Shown: positions 1 to 9,246 of the stretch, one piece after another
How the letters are laid out: the number at the start of each line of letters is the position of its first letter
Position numbering within the stretch: position 1 is the stretch's first letter
Assembly (NCBI GenBank): GCA_019243075.1
Contig: JAFAUV010000199.1
Span: 1-16,839 of the forward strand
Source of the DNA: Bradyrhizobium sp.
GTDB taxonomy: Bacteria; Pseudomonadota; Alphaproteobacteria; Rhizobiales; Xanthobacteraceae
Length of the DNA: 16,839 nucleotides
Direction of reading: 5' to 3'
The notes under the pieces: generated by a model
Database searches by the model: none
What the model saw: the letters and a program-made list of their open reading frames with translations, nothing else
Told to the model about the DNA's origin: nothing
Translations under genes and position numbers: made by a program

Positions 1-1252
1 CGCTGACGATCGGTGCGCCGTGCAGGAGCCGCTTCATCGCCGACAGTTCGACGAACTGGCAGGACGAGGTGTCGTGAAAGGCCAGGGTCGAATGCGCCGC
101 CGTGCTGCGCGCAAAGGCGCGCCAGTTGTCGCGGCCGGTCGAGGGCATGCCGCAATTGATCACGATCCGGCTCGGCCCGGACGACAATTCGAAGGACAGG
201 CAGCCGGCGTGGGCGTCGTGGCTGACACTCGCAGGCGGCGGCGTGCCGGTGTCCATGATCACCGTCATGGCGCCGCCGTCGAGGCGCTGGAATCCGGTAT
301 GCGGCATGCTCGCCATCGGGGTTCCGTGGGTATCGTCGTAGGCGAGCAGCGTCGCGAGCAGGTCCGACGGCGTGCCGCTCATGCCGTTGAAGAGGGCAAT
401 GGTGCCGTCGCCGTGCCGGAAGAAGCGCAGCATCGGCATTATGCGGTCGATCGCGTTGAGCAGCGCCGGCGGCGGCGCGATGTTCCTCGCCGCAAAGGTC
501 TGTCGCAGCGGAAGCAGATCGATCAAGAGATCGATCAGGGCGCCGGGATTGCGGGAGATGTGTCCGCCGTCGGGCAGGATCTGCCGCTGCAATTCCTCCG
601 AGAGCCTGCGGCTGGCAGAGCGGATGTGTCGCGCCTAGTTGGCCAGGCAGAGCGAGGCGTAGCACAGCGCAATCAACACCTGCAGCCGCGGCACGCCGTC
701 GGGCATGTCGAGCATCGCAAAGCGCAGATAGCGGATTTCGCGCGCCAGTCCGCGCAAATAGCGCCGATAGAACTTGCTGTCGGTGTCTCCCAGCACCAGC
801 GGCGCCTGCGACAAGAGCGAGATCACCCGGCGCGACAGCACGTCGGCGCGGCGGCCGATCGGGCGCTTGTTGCCGGAATTGGACAGCCAGTCATCGACCA
901 GCGCCCGCGCATTGGCGCGGGTCAGCGCGGTGTCGGCCGCGCGCAGGTGCCGGAGCCAGCCGAATCCGAGCAGCGCCACCTCCCAATCCTCCGATGGCGG
1001 CTCGAGATCGAAGATCGAGCGTCCGTGGCAGGTCACGATCTTGCCGGCGAAGACGAAACGGCCGGCATAGATTTCGGCGGCGCGAGTGGCGTCGGCCGTG
1101 CGCAGGTCATGCGGGGCGATGATCAGCCGGTCGGTGCGGCCCGGCCACAATTTCGACAGCGCCACCGAGCTGCCGCTGGCGCGCGCCATCATGTTCCGCG
1201 CGAAGCGGCCCATGATCAGGGTCGAAATGCGTCTGCGTTGAGCGACCGACAC
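1..1252 (-). pseudogene. Heparinase II/III family protein, interrupted by an in-frame amber codon; partial at left edge
   Basis: The intact part from a GTG at 1252 gives 205 residues, containing the stretches SGSSVALSKLWPGRTDRLI and ALLGFGWLRHLRAAD, which I recognise from the rhizobial heparinase II/III family (polysaccharide lyase-like). It ends at a TAG at 635-637 right after LCYASLCLAN. I translated the same frame beyond the stop. It is open all the way to base 1 and continues the family: ARHIRSASRRLSEELQRQI, then LPDGGHISRNPGAL, NIAPPPALLNAIDR, RFFRHGDG and a heparinase-domain part with HAGCLSFELSSGPSRIVIN and ARSTAAHSTLAFHD. Relatives typically have Gln at the stop position, so one CAG-to-TAG change explains it. 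There is no frameshift. The gene lies 118 bp downstream of rsmB on the same strand, perhaps co-transcribed. The family acts on acidic or uronic-acid polysaccharides, but the substrate here is unknown. Either the gene is inactivated or the base is an error. The C-terminus lies outside the window. Confidence 0.8.
635..637 (-). other. In-frame amber stop inside the heparinase II/III frame
   Basis: The plus strand reads CTA here, which is TAG on the minus strand. The codon before it is AAC (Asn) and the codon after is GCG (Ala). Homologous sequence continues without a shift on both sides. A single C-to-T transition in a CAG codon would produce it. Confidence 0.85.
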
Positions 1253-1328
1253 GCCGTGCCTTGGTGGGGGAGAGGATTCTGGCGAATCCTTTTAATCCGG
1301 AAACGGGAAACTGACACCATCTTGAATA

Positions 1329-1346
1329 CCGGCGAATCACCGCCGG
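1329..1346 (-). terminator. Small hairpin between rsmB and the heparinase gene
   Basis: CCGGCG and CGCCGG form a perfect 6-bp stem around a 6-base loop, 24 bp beyond the rsmB stop. No clear U-run follows on the minus strand, so it may only weaken transcription or protect the rsmB 3' end rather than act as an intrinsic terminator. Confidence 0.25.
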
Positions 1347-1370
1347 CAAAGCGAAAATCCGATGTAAAAA

Positions 1371-2717
1371 TCAGGATTTAACCAACCTGGCAGCATAGAA
1401 CCCATCGAGCCCGCCGAACCTGGGATCGGCATGCGCCAGATGGGACGGCAGGGTACGCAAATCGCCTTGCGAATTGATGATTTCCGACAAGCCCGCGACC
1501 TCGCCGGGCGAAACCGGCGCACGCCGCAGGGCAGGCTCCGCCGAGAGCAGCGCTGCGATCGCGGCTTCGCCCTCCTCCACCTCCAGCGAACAGGTGCAAT
1601 AGATCAGGGTGCCGCCGGGTTTCAACAGGCCGACGGCCTTCTGCAGCAGGCGCTTCTGCAAGGCGCCGAGCGGGGCGATATCGGCCTCCTGCCGCAGCCA
1701 GGCGACGTCGGGATGACGGCGGATGGTGCCGGTCGAGGTGCAGGGCGCGTCGATCAAGACGCCGTCGAAGCCGCCGACCTCGCCCTGCCATTCGGTAGCG
1801 TCGGCGACGGCGGTTTCGGCCTCGAGCGACAGCCGCGCCAGATTATCCTTCAACCGCGCAACGCGCGCCGGCGAACGATCGAGCGCGACCACGCGCGCGC
1901 CGGCATGGGCGAGCTGCGCGGTCTTGCCGCCGGGCGCGGCACAGAAATCGACGATGGTCTTGCCCCTGACGTCGCCGAACAGCCGCACCGGCAGCGCGGC
2001 GGCGGCGTCCTGCACCCACCAGGCCCCTTCGGAAAAGCCGGGCAGCATGGTCACCGAACCCTGCAGCAGGGTACGCACGGTCCCGGTCGGCAGCTGTTCT
2101 CCGTGCAGCCGCGTGGCCCATTGCGCGGGATCGGATTTCACGGTGAGGTCGAGCGAGGGCTCATGGAGGATCGCGCCCGCCACGGCTCTGGCGGTCGTCT
2201 CGCCGTAATGCGCGATCCAGCGTTTCAACAGCCAGGGCGGAATGTCGAGCGTCTCGGCCTTGACCTCGTCGACAATGCCGGCGCCCTCGCGGGCGCAGCG
2301 CCGCAGCACGGCATTGACGAGGCCAGCATATTTCGCCGCGCGGCGGTCGGATTGCACGAGCCGCACCGACAGATCGACCGCGGCATGATCGGGCACGTCC
2401 ATCCAGAGGATTTGCGCGGCGCCGATCAGCAGCGCGCTTTGTGCGCGCGGGGCATCCGTCGGAACGCCGCGATCGAGCAGCCGCGACAGCAGATGACCAA
2501 GCGTGCCGAGCCGGCGCAGGATGGTGGCCACCAGACGGCGCATCAGCGCGCGGTCGCGATCGGCGAGCGTCTTCAGTGCGGGATGCGCGCCGGCGCCGTC
2601 AAGCTGATCGTCGAGCGTACGATGCTTGTGCAAGACGCCATCGAGAATATCGGCGGCGACCCGCCGCGCCGCAAGGCCAGGCACTTCAGCGGGGCGGGCT
2701 AGTCTTTGAGGCGGCAT
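1371..2717 (-). CDS. rsmB: 16S rRNA (cytosine-C5)-methyltransferase RsmB
   Basis: This protein of 448 residues has the two-part RsmB layout. An N-terminal NusB-like helical RNA-binding domain covers about residues 10-145, and a Rossmann-fold m5C methyltransferase domain covers about 160-448. Visible motifs are the SAM-binding CAAPGGKT (259-266), DAPCTSTG (323-330) and YCTCS (373-377). These supply the two cysteines used by m5C RNA methyltransferases, with C376 the expected nucleophile and C326 the release cysteine. By family it methylates C967 of 16S rRNA (E. coli numbering) in the cytoplasm using SAM. I chose the ATG at 2717 (MPPQRLARPAEVPG) because an upstream in-frame start would add 21 atypical residues. 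No strong Shine-Dalgarno precedes it, so the exact start is less sure. It is divergent from the DUF1674 gene, and the heparinase gene follows on the same strand. Confidence 0.93.
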   Translation of the reverse strand: MPPQRLARPAEVPGLAARRVAADILDGVLHKHRTLDDQLDGAGAHPALKTLADRDRALMRRLVATILRRLGTLGHLLSRLLDRGVPTDAPRAQSALLIGAAQILWMDVPDHAAVDLSVRLVQSDRRAAKYAGLVNAVLRRCAREGAGIVDEVKAETLDIPPWLLKRWIAHYGETTARAVAGAILHEPSLDLTVKSDPAQWATRLHGEQLPTGTVRTLLQGSVTMLPGFSEGAWWVQDAAAALPVRLFGDVRGKTIVDFCAAPGGKTAQLAHAGARVVALDRSPARVARLKDNLARLSLEAETAVADATEWQGEVGGFDGVLIDAPCTSTGTIRRHPDVAWLRQEADIAPLGALQKRLLQKAVGLLKPGGTLIYCTCSLEVEEGEAAIAALLSAEPALRRAPVSPGEVAGLSEIINSQGDLRTLPSHLAHADPRFGGLDGFYAARLVKS

Positions 2718-2892
2718 GCTCGAACATGACCCGAAGCGAAACGGCAATTTCCGCAAGTGCAGATGTTCGGGGCATGCCATTCAGAACCAGCCCCATCTCT
2801 GCCATGCGAATATGCCGAATGTAAGAATCGCCTCTGGCTTTTTCACCGGCGCCCACGATCTGTTGAAGAATCCCGAAAGACAGGGGGCAGCG

Positions 2893-3090
2893 ATGAGTGA
2901 CAATCCGTCGAACGCCGAACGCAAGCCGCTGACGCCGGCCGCACAGCGCGCGCTCGCGGAAGCCGAGGCGCGCCGTCAACAAGCGGCGGCGAACGCCAGG
3001 CCGTTGCCGAGAGAATTTCAGGGACCGAAGGGGCCCGAGCCGACCCGCTATGGCGATTGGGAGAACAACGGCATCGCATCGGATTTCTAA
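2893..3090 (+). CDS. DUF1674 / SDHAF4-like small protein
   Basis: This 65-residue protein carries the DUF1674 signature at its C-terminus (GPEPTRYGDWENNGIASDF). The N-terminal half is Ala/Arg/Glu-rich and probably helical or disordered. DUF1674 is the domain of eukaryotic SDHAF4 (Sdh8), which binds the flavinated SdhA subunit of succinate dehydrogenase and assists complex II assembly. A matching role in this bacterium is inferred from the family, because no sdh genes are in the window. The ATG at 2893 is preceded by a G-rich run (CAGGGGGCAG) that can serve as ribosome binding site. A longer in-frame reading starting at 2716 would overlap the rsmB start and looks non-coding. A very strong hairpin terminator begins at the stop codon. 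Location beside rsmB is common in alphaproteobacteria. Confidence 0.85.
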   Translation: MSDNPSNAERKPLTPAAQRALAEAEARRQQAAANARPLPREFQGPKGPEPTRYGDWENNGIASDF

Positions 3091-3125
3091 AAACGAAAGC
3101 CGCACCGAAGCGCGGCTTTCGTTTT
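3090..3125. terminator. Bidirectional hairpin terminator between DUF1674 and L,D-transpeptidase genes
   Basis: AAAACGAAAGCCGC (3090-3103) pairs perfectly with GCGGCTTTCGTTTT (3112-3125) across an 8-base loop. Each strand has an A-run before the stem and a T-run at its end, so it reads as an intrinsic terminator both ways. It overlaps the last base of the DUF1674 stop and lies 18 bp past the stop of the convergent transpeptidase gene. Confidence 0.85.
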
Positions 3126-3143
3126 CGCGGGTTGGCTGCCCGC

Positions 3144-3656
3144 CTAACGCGTCACCACGACCTTGGTGCCGACCGACACGCGGCCATAGAGATCGGTGAT
3201 GTCGGGGTTCAGCATGCGGATGCAGCCGTAGGAGACGAAACCGCCGACAGAGCCCGGCACGTTGGTGCCGTGGATGGCATATTCGCCGCCGGCCAAGGTC
3301 ATCGCCGCGACGCCCATCGGGTTCTTCGGCGAGCCGCCGGGGATCAGGTCCGGAATGTTCGGCTTGTCGTGCTTGACTTCCTGTGGCGGTGCCCAGGCCG
3401 GATTGCGGTACTTGCCGTCGATCCGGGTCACGCCGGCCCACTGCTTGCCCGCCTTGCCGACGCCGACGGGGTAGCGCATCGCATGTCCGTCATCGAGGAT
3501 CAGATAGAGACGGCGTTCGTTGGTCTTCACCACGATCGTTCCTGGGGAGTATTCGCTGCCGCGCACCGGCACGACTTCGGGCCGCGCCTGCGCCGCCGTG
3601 GCAAAAAGCCCAGCCCCGATGATGGCCGCCAGCATCACCGCAATCCGCTTCGACAT
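3144..3656 (-). CDS. Secreted L,D-transpeptidase (YkuD domain)
   Basis: This 170-residue protein has a Sec-type signal peptide: the positive start MSKR, a hydrophobic stretch at about 6-20 and probable cleavage after AAQA (residue 24). It is followed by a YkuD catalytic domain. The active-site motif is clear: HGTN at 129-132 and SYGCIRMLN at 142-150, giving His129 and nucleophile Cys145. By family it forms 3-3 peptidoglycan cross-links or attaches proteins to peptidoglycan in the periplasm. The chemistry used by this member cannot be told from sequence. It has no visible LysM or peptidoglycan-binding domain, so it is a minimal enzyme. The ATG at 3656 is supported by a strong GGAGGA about 6 bp upstream; an in-frame start five codons earlier would cover that site. 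It is convergent with the DUF1674 gene and preceded by a long spacer. Confidence 0.93.
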   Translation of the reverse strand: MSKRIAVMLAAIIGAGLFATAAQARPEVVPVRGSEYSPGTIVVKTNERRLYLILDDGHAMRYPVGVGKAGKQWAGVTRIDGKYRNPAWAPPQEVKHDKPNIPDLIPGGSPKNPMGVAAMTLAGGEYAIHGTNVPGSVGGFVSYGCIRMLNPDITDLYGRVSVGTKVVVTR

Positions 3657-4067
3657 CCTTATCCTCCGCATTCGCCCGCCCTCGCGAGGGCGCAATGTCG
3701 CTAAAACCGGCCGAATCCCCGCCTGCCCACGCAATTTTAACCGCATGCGTTGACCGGATGGTTTCCACGTGCAGCCGCGAGCTCGCTTCGGCGGCGGGAG
3801 AAAAGGAAATGTCGGAATCAAAGTAAATGACTTGGAAACAACACTTGCCGAAAAACCGCCCCACAACCGCCACAGTCTCTGACGTTTGCGTGAGCGCACG
3901 TGAGATGCCGATCCAGTCGTCCCTTTGACGCGGCGCCCTTTTTACCCGACGTGCGGCGGTGGGAAATGCGCATCCGCAACGGCAGCCGCTCCTCGAGGGA
4001 GGCGACGGCTATCCCGGATTCGCCCCGGGTCAAGCGATTCGGATGAAGGGGGATGGCGCCCAGGCGA
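3657..4067. other. Non-coding spacer between L,D-transpeptidase and acs
   Basis: No supported gene is visible. Near the transpeptidase end lie its ribosome binding site and a 16-base perfect palindrome CGCCCTCGCGAGGGCG (3677-3692). A minus-strand TTAAAAT (3734-3740) could be a -10 element for the transpeptidase, giving a leader of roughly 70 nt, but I find no good -35. At the acs end a hairpin spans the acs stop codon. Open frames here are short, lack family resemblance and look like chance. Confidence 0.5.
3677..3692. promoter_or_regulatory. 16-bp perfect palindrome upstream of the L,D-transpeptidase gene
   Basis: CGCCCTCGCGAGGGCG is self-complementary over 16 bases and lies 20 bp upstream of the start codon, inside the presumed 5' leader. 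It could be a protein-binding site or an RNA hairpin close to the ribosome binding site. No specific regulator is suggested by the sequence. Confidence 0.3.
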
Positions 4068-6020
<1,953 letters not shown>

Positions 6021-6423
6021 TTGGACCCTCCCACACGCGCGTCAGCCGAAGGTTGCAAGGCTGAAGCCGCCTTCATTATTAGCGAATTATGCGTCCGCGT
6101 GCATGGCGCCGACAAGCGCGACGAATAGTCCATCAACCGAGCGACCTGCCTTGCGCCGCCTCAACCTGCGATGCGCCGACACGGCAAGGGTCGCTCCGCT
6201 TCACTTTCGCGTTTCCCCTTGGCCCGAAATCAACGTTAGTGCAGGAATCGCGCCCATAAAAGGTATCCCGTGACCGTTACCGGGCCAATTGGGACTCGCC
6301 ATCCCGCCGCCAACGCCCTAAATGGCCTCCCCGGGGGCGGCCGCAGAGTGGACGGACCCTCCGGAACGAAGCCCTGCCAAAGGGCATTACCGGAAGAGGC
6401 GCAGGAGCAAGGCGACGACAACC
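6021..6423. other. Divergent spacer between acs and topoisomerase IB
   Basis: These 403 bases hold the acs ribosome binding site and a candidate acs promoter. The plus-strand side (about 6240-6423) should carry the topoisomerase leader, but I find no convincing -35/-10 pair there. An in-frame ATG at 6322 could extend the topoisomerase by 34 residues. That stretch is Arg/Pro-rich with no family likeness, so I treat it as leader. Confidence 0.45.
6086..6115 (-). promoter_or_regulatory. Candidate sigma-70-type promoter for acs
   Basis: On the minus strand TTGTCG (6115-6110) is followed after 18 bases by CATAAT (6091-6086). Each box differs from consensus at one or two positions, and the predicted start near 6079 would give a leader of about 60 nt. 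This is read by eye only. Confidence 0.4.
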
Positions 6424-7572
6424 ATGATGGATCAGCAGAATCTCGAGCCCGTACGGCCCGCTTCCGCCGATCCTGCCGTGGCGCTGGCGGAACTCCTGGG
6501 CCAACTCCCCAAGCCCGTCGTCGAAAAGCCCAAGCGCGTCGCTGCCAAGACCACCGTCGAAGAGCTCGCCCGGGAGCTGGGCCTGAAGCTCGGCGACCAG
6601 AACGAGTTGACCATCCGCCGCATCCGCCGCGGCAAGAACTATTCCTTCATCCGCGCCAATGGTACCCGCATCAAGCATGTCGGAACCATCCGCCGGCTGA
6701 ACCGGATGGCGGTGCCGCCGGCCTATCGCGACGTTCGCTACGCGGCTGATCCGAATTCACATCTGCAGGCGGTCGGCATCGATGCGGCCGGCCGGCTGCA
6801 ATACCGCTACCATGCCGATTGGGAGAAGGTGCGCGAGCAGCGCAAGGCGCATCGGCTGGCGAAGCTCGTGGCGGCGCTTCCCAAAATCCGCCGCAACGTC
6901 TCCATGCATCTCGCGGGTGACGAGCCGACGCGGGAGTTCGCGCTGTCTGCCGTGATCGAGCTGATCGCGCGCACCGCGATCCGCCCCGGCAGTGAATCCT
7001 ATGCGCGGCTCAACGGCACCCGTGGCGCGACGACGCTTCTGAAGTCCAACGTCACGCTGGAAGAGGATTGCGTGGTCCTGACCTTCAAGGCCAAGGGCGG
7101 CAAGGCCGTGCGCAAGGAATGCAACGCGGCGAAGCTGGTGCGTGCGATCGGCATCTTGCGCACCGTGCCCGGCAAGCGCATGTTCCAGTACCGCGACGCC
7201 TACGGCATCGTGCGCGCGGTTTCGACCGCGAGCGTGAACACCTTCCTGCGCGAGATCGCGGGCATCAAGATTTCGTTGAAGGATTTCCGGACCCTGATGG
7301 CCTCCGCCGTGGTGGTGGAATCGCTGTCGCGGATCACGCCGGCATCCAGCGAACGCGGTCGCAAGCGGCAGGTGCTGGAAGCGATTCGCGCCGCGGCCGA
7401 CCAGCTCTCCAATACGCCCGCGATCTGCCGCAAGAGCTATGTGCACGATACCATCGTGACCGCCTTCGAGGACGGCATCCTCGAGCGTTTCGCCTCGACC
7501 ATGAAGGGCCAGCGCTCGCAGTCCAAGCGTGAGCAACTCCTGGCCCAGGTCGTAATGGCCGCCGCGGCGTAA
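6424..7572 (+). CDS. DNA topoisomerase IB (poxvirus-type)
   Basis: This 382-residue protein matches bacterial type IB topoisomerases of the poxvirus kind. After a 60-residue N-terminal extension comes the small DNA-binding domain (RRGKNYSFIRANGTRIKH, 68-85, and the V-P-P-A-Y element at 97-101). The catalytic domain follows: QYRYHADW (126-133), TAIRPGSESYARLNGTRGAT (184-203), FKAKGGK (221-227), KDFRTL (286-291), and SNTPAICRKSYVH (329-341) with the nucleophile Tyr339. Arg187, a lysine around 224-227, Arg289 and Asn330 are likely active-site partners; Asn in place of the vaccinia His is known in bacterial members. It relaxes supercoils through a transient 3'-phosphotyrosine link without ATP. 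The start is uncertain between adjacent ATGs at 6424 and 6427 and the upstream ATG at 6322, because the nearest AGGAG lies about 16 bp before 6424. It ends 14 bp from the convergent SRPBCC gene. Confidence 0.9.
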   Translation: MMDQQNLEPVRPASADPAVALAELLGQLPKPVVEKPKRVAAKTTVEELARELGLKLGDQNELTIRRIRRGKNYSFIRANGTRIKHVGTIRRLNRMAVPPAYRDVRYAADPNSHLQAVGIDAAGRLQYRYHADWEKVREQRKAHRLAKLVAALPKIRRNVSMHLAGDEPTREFALSAVIELIARTAIRPGSESYARLNGTRGATTLLKSNVTLEEDCVVLTFKAKGGKAVRKECNAAKLVRAIGILRTVPGKRMFQYRDAYGIVRAVSTASVNTFLREIAGIKISLKDFRTLMASAVVVESLSRITPASSERGRKRQVLEAIRAAADQLSNTPAICRKSYVHDTIVTAFEDGILERFASTMKGQRSQSKREQLLAQVVMAAAA

Positions 7573-7574
7573 CG

Positions 7575-7595
7575 GCAGGTCTCAATTCAACCTGC
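7575..7595. terminator. Weak hairpin between convergent genes
   Basis: GCAGGT (7575-7580) and ACCTGC (7590-7595) form a 6-bp stem with a 9-base loop in the 14-bp gap between the two convergent stop codons, overlapping the SRPBCC gene stop. There is no strong T-run, so the terminator role is tentative. Confidence 0.3.
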
Positions 7596-8045
7596 TTGCG
7601 CCGCTTTCCACGGATCGGGGCCGGGATCGTGGCCCGCCGCGGCGAGGCAAAGCCGGCCGAGATAGTGCGCCCAGCCCGTGTTGTGGTTGGCGCATGATGT
7701 CTCGGTGGGAAGGCCGCTATGGGTCATGCACAGCAACGTGCCGCCATCCCGGTCAAGCAGGTCGATCTCGATCAGGCTCGATCCGGGCGGGACCTCCTCG
7801 TCGCCGTCCCATCCAAAACTATAGGCAAGGCGGTGGACGGGCACGACCTCGCGGAACGCGCCGCGCGCTGTCCTGTCGCTGCGGCCAACTCCCTTGAGGA
7901 GGTAGAGGCCTCCGGGGTGCAGCTCGGTGTCCGACTCCATGCCCATCCAGCTCACGATTTTCTGCGGATCGGTGAGGAAGGCGAAAACGGTGGCGGGCGG
8001 TGCCGCGATTTGTGTCTCGCGTCGAACCACGAAGGCGTCAGTCAT
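7587..8045 (-). CDS. SRPBCC family protein (AHSA1 / START-like domain)
   Basis: This 152-residue protein begins FVVRRETQIAAPPATVFAFL, the opening strand and helix of the AHSA1-type SRPBCC fold. It continues with a WMGMESDTELHPGGLY segment and a C-terminal helix typified by GWAHYLGRL. The fold makes a deep hydrophobic ligand cavity. Members range from Hsp90-ATPase activators to putative lipid or polyketide binders and toxin-antitoxin-like or stress genes, so no substrate can be named. It is cytoplasmic, with no signal peptide. The ATG at 8045 is the first Met giving the domain its normal N-terminus; a longer antisense reading frame upstream is a shadow of the cyclase gene. It is convergent with the topoisomerase gene and divergent from the cyclase across 63 bp. 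No ArsR-type repressor, often paired with this family, is adjacent. Confidence 0.88.
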   Translation of the reverse strand: MTDAFVVRRETQIAAPPATVFAFLTDPQKIVSWMGMESDTELHPGGLYLLKGVGRSDRTARGAFREVVPVHRLAYSFGWDGDEEVPPGSSLIEIDLLDRDGGTLLCMTHSGLPTETSCANHNTGWAHYLGRLCLAAAGHDPGPDPWKAAQAG

Positions 8046-8108
8046 CGGATCGATCCCTGGCTGCACCCGTGAAATGGAAATGCCAATGTCCGCGGTCAAG
8101 GATAGGCC

Positions 8109-9236
8109 GTGACAAAGCCGGCGCGTCAACCCCATGATCGCGCCATGCAGCTGTCCCCGACACTCGCCTGGCTTGTCGACGCGGCTTCCGGAACCGCAAG
8201 CGCCGACCGGTTGCTCGCGGAGCTTGGCGCGCATCTGGTTGCGGACGGTTTGCCGCTCGCCGGCGGCGCGCTGACGCTCGAAGTTCCGCATCCGCTGATC
8301 GCCCGGCGGACCTGGCTGTGGCGCGCAGGTAGCGGCGAGGTGATCGAGGCCTTGGGATTTGCGCCGGGCGGACCGCTGACAGCGCCGGACAGCAAGTCTG
8401 ATGACGCCGGCCGGCAATGGCTTTCCGGGATCGCCGCAGGCCTCGTGCATGCGGAGACGATCGGGCCGCAGCCGGAGGGGCCTTCGCTCGCCTGGATCGG
8501 CCCGCGTCCATTCATCGCGCCGGAGATCGACGCGCTGCGTCAGGCCGCGCGCTTTGCCGCAGCGCCGCTTGCCCTGCTCGCCGCGCGGGCGACCTTGACC
8601 GCAGCGCTCGAAGCCTATCTGGGCCGGCGTAGCGCCGCGCGCGTACTGGCCGCGCCGTTGCGGCGAAACGTCGGCGAGACCATTCAGGCCGCCTTGCTCT
8701 ATGCCGATCTGCGCGGCTTCACGGCGATGTCCGAGCAAAATCCGCCGGCGATCGTGATCGCCGCACTCGATGCCTGGTTCGATCGTGTCGCAGGCGCGGT
8801 GCATGCCTTCGGTGGCGAGGTGCTGAAATTCATCGGCGACGGTGTCCTGGCGATCTTTCCGGTCGTTGGCGAAAACCCGCGCGGAGCCTGCGATGCCGCG
8901 CTGCGCGCGGTCTCGGCCGCACGCGCGGGCATGGCGCATCTGGATTCCGAGCGAAGCCGGCGGGGCCTGTCGCCGCTGCCGTTTGGCGCCGCGCTGCATC
9001 TCGGCGAGATGCTGTGGGGCAATATCGGCGCCGCCGATCGGCTCGATTTCACCGCGATCGGGTCCGCCGTCAATCTGGTGAGCCGGCTCGAGGGCCTGTG
9101 CCGGCCGCTCGGCAAGCCGGTTCTGATCTCCGGGGCGCTTGCCGCCGAGACCGACACGCCGCTGATTGCGCTCGGCACGCATCCGCTCCGCGGCATCGCG
9201 ACGCCCTGCGCGGTGTTCACTTTGCCGGAGGCGTAA
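8109..9236 (+). CDS. Class III adenylate cyclase with a unique N-terminal region
   Basis: This 375-residue protein has a class III nucleotide cyclase domain at about residues 190-375. The two metal-binding aspartates are Asp200 in YADLRGFTAMSE and Asp244 in KFIGDGV. Lys240 and Thr315 (LDFTAIGSAVNLVSR) occupy the base-selecting positions, and Asn322 and Arg326 are the transition-state residues. Lys plus Thr is the class IIIb adenylate cyclase pattern, so cAMP is the expected product; bicarbonate stimulation is known for some class IIIb enzymes. Residues 1-165 have no transmembrane segment and resemble the N-terminal region of rhizobial COG2114 cyclases (LLAELGAHLVADGLPL, then HPLIARRTWLW), presumably a sensory or regulatory part. 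The GTG at 8109 is favoured because AAGGA lies about 6 bp upstream; the ATG at 8145 is an alternative. It is convergent with the EVE-domain gene, 10 bp apart. Confidence 0.9.
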   Translation: MTKPARQPHDRAMQLSPTLAWLVDAASGTASADRLLAELGAHLVADGLPLAGGALTLEVPHPLIARRTWLWRAGSGEVIEALGFAPGGPLTAPDSKSDDAGRQWLSGIAAGLVHAETIGPQPEGPSLAWIGPRPFIAPEIDALRQAARFAAAPLALLAARATLTAALEAYLGRRSAARVLAAPLRRNVGETIQAALLYADLRGFTAMSEQNPPAIVIAALDAWFDRVAGAVHAFGGEVLKFIGDGVLAIFPVVGENPRGACDAALRAVSAARAGMAHLDSERSRRGLSPLPFGAALHLGEMLWGNIGAADRLDFTAIGSAVNLVSRLEGLCRPLGKPVLISGALAAETDTPLIALGTHPLRGIATPCAVFTLPEA

Positions 9237-9246
9237 ACGGGGTCGG

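Noticed and set aside
635..637. Amber codon read as pyrrolysine or programmed read-through
   Set aside because: There is no pyl gene and no recoding structure in the window, and this lineage is not known to use pyrrolysine. A nonsense mutation or a base error is simpler.
20..1381. 453-codon plus-strand open frame at the left end
   Set aside because: It is antisense to the heparinase gene, Arg/Gln/His-rich and without family likeness. The minus-strand frame carries the recognisable protein.
1431..2702. 423-codon plus-strand open frame opposite rsmB
   Set aside because: It is a shadow of rsmB, which carries the NusB and methyltransferase motifs on the minus strand.
6277..6678. Minus-strand open frame between acs and the topoisomerase gene
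   Set aside because: It overlaps the topoisomerase start region antisense and has no family resemblance. A divergent leader explains the region better.
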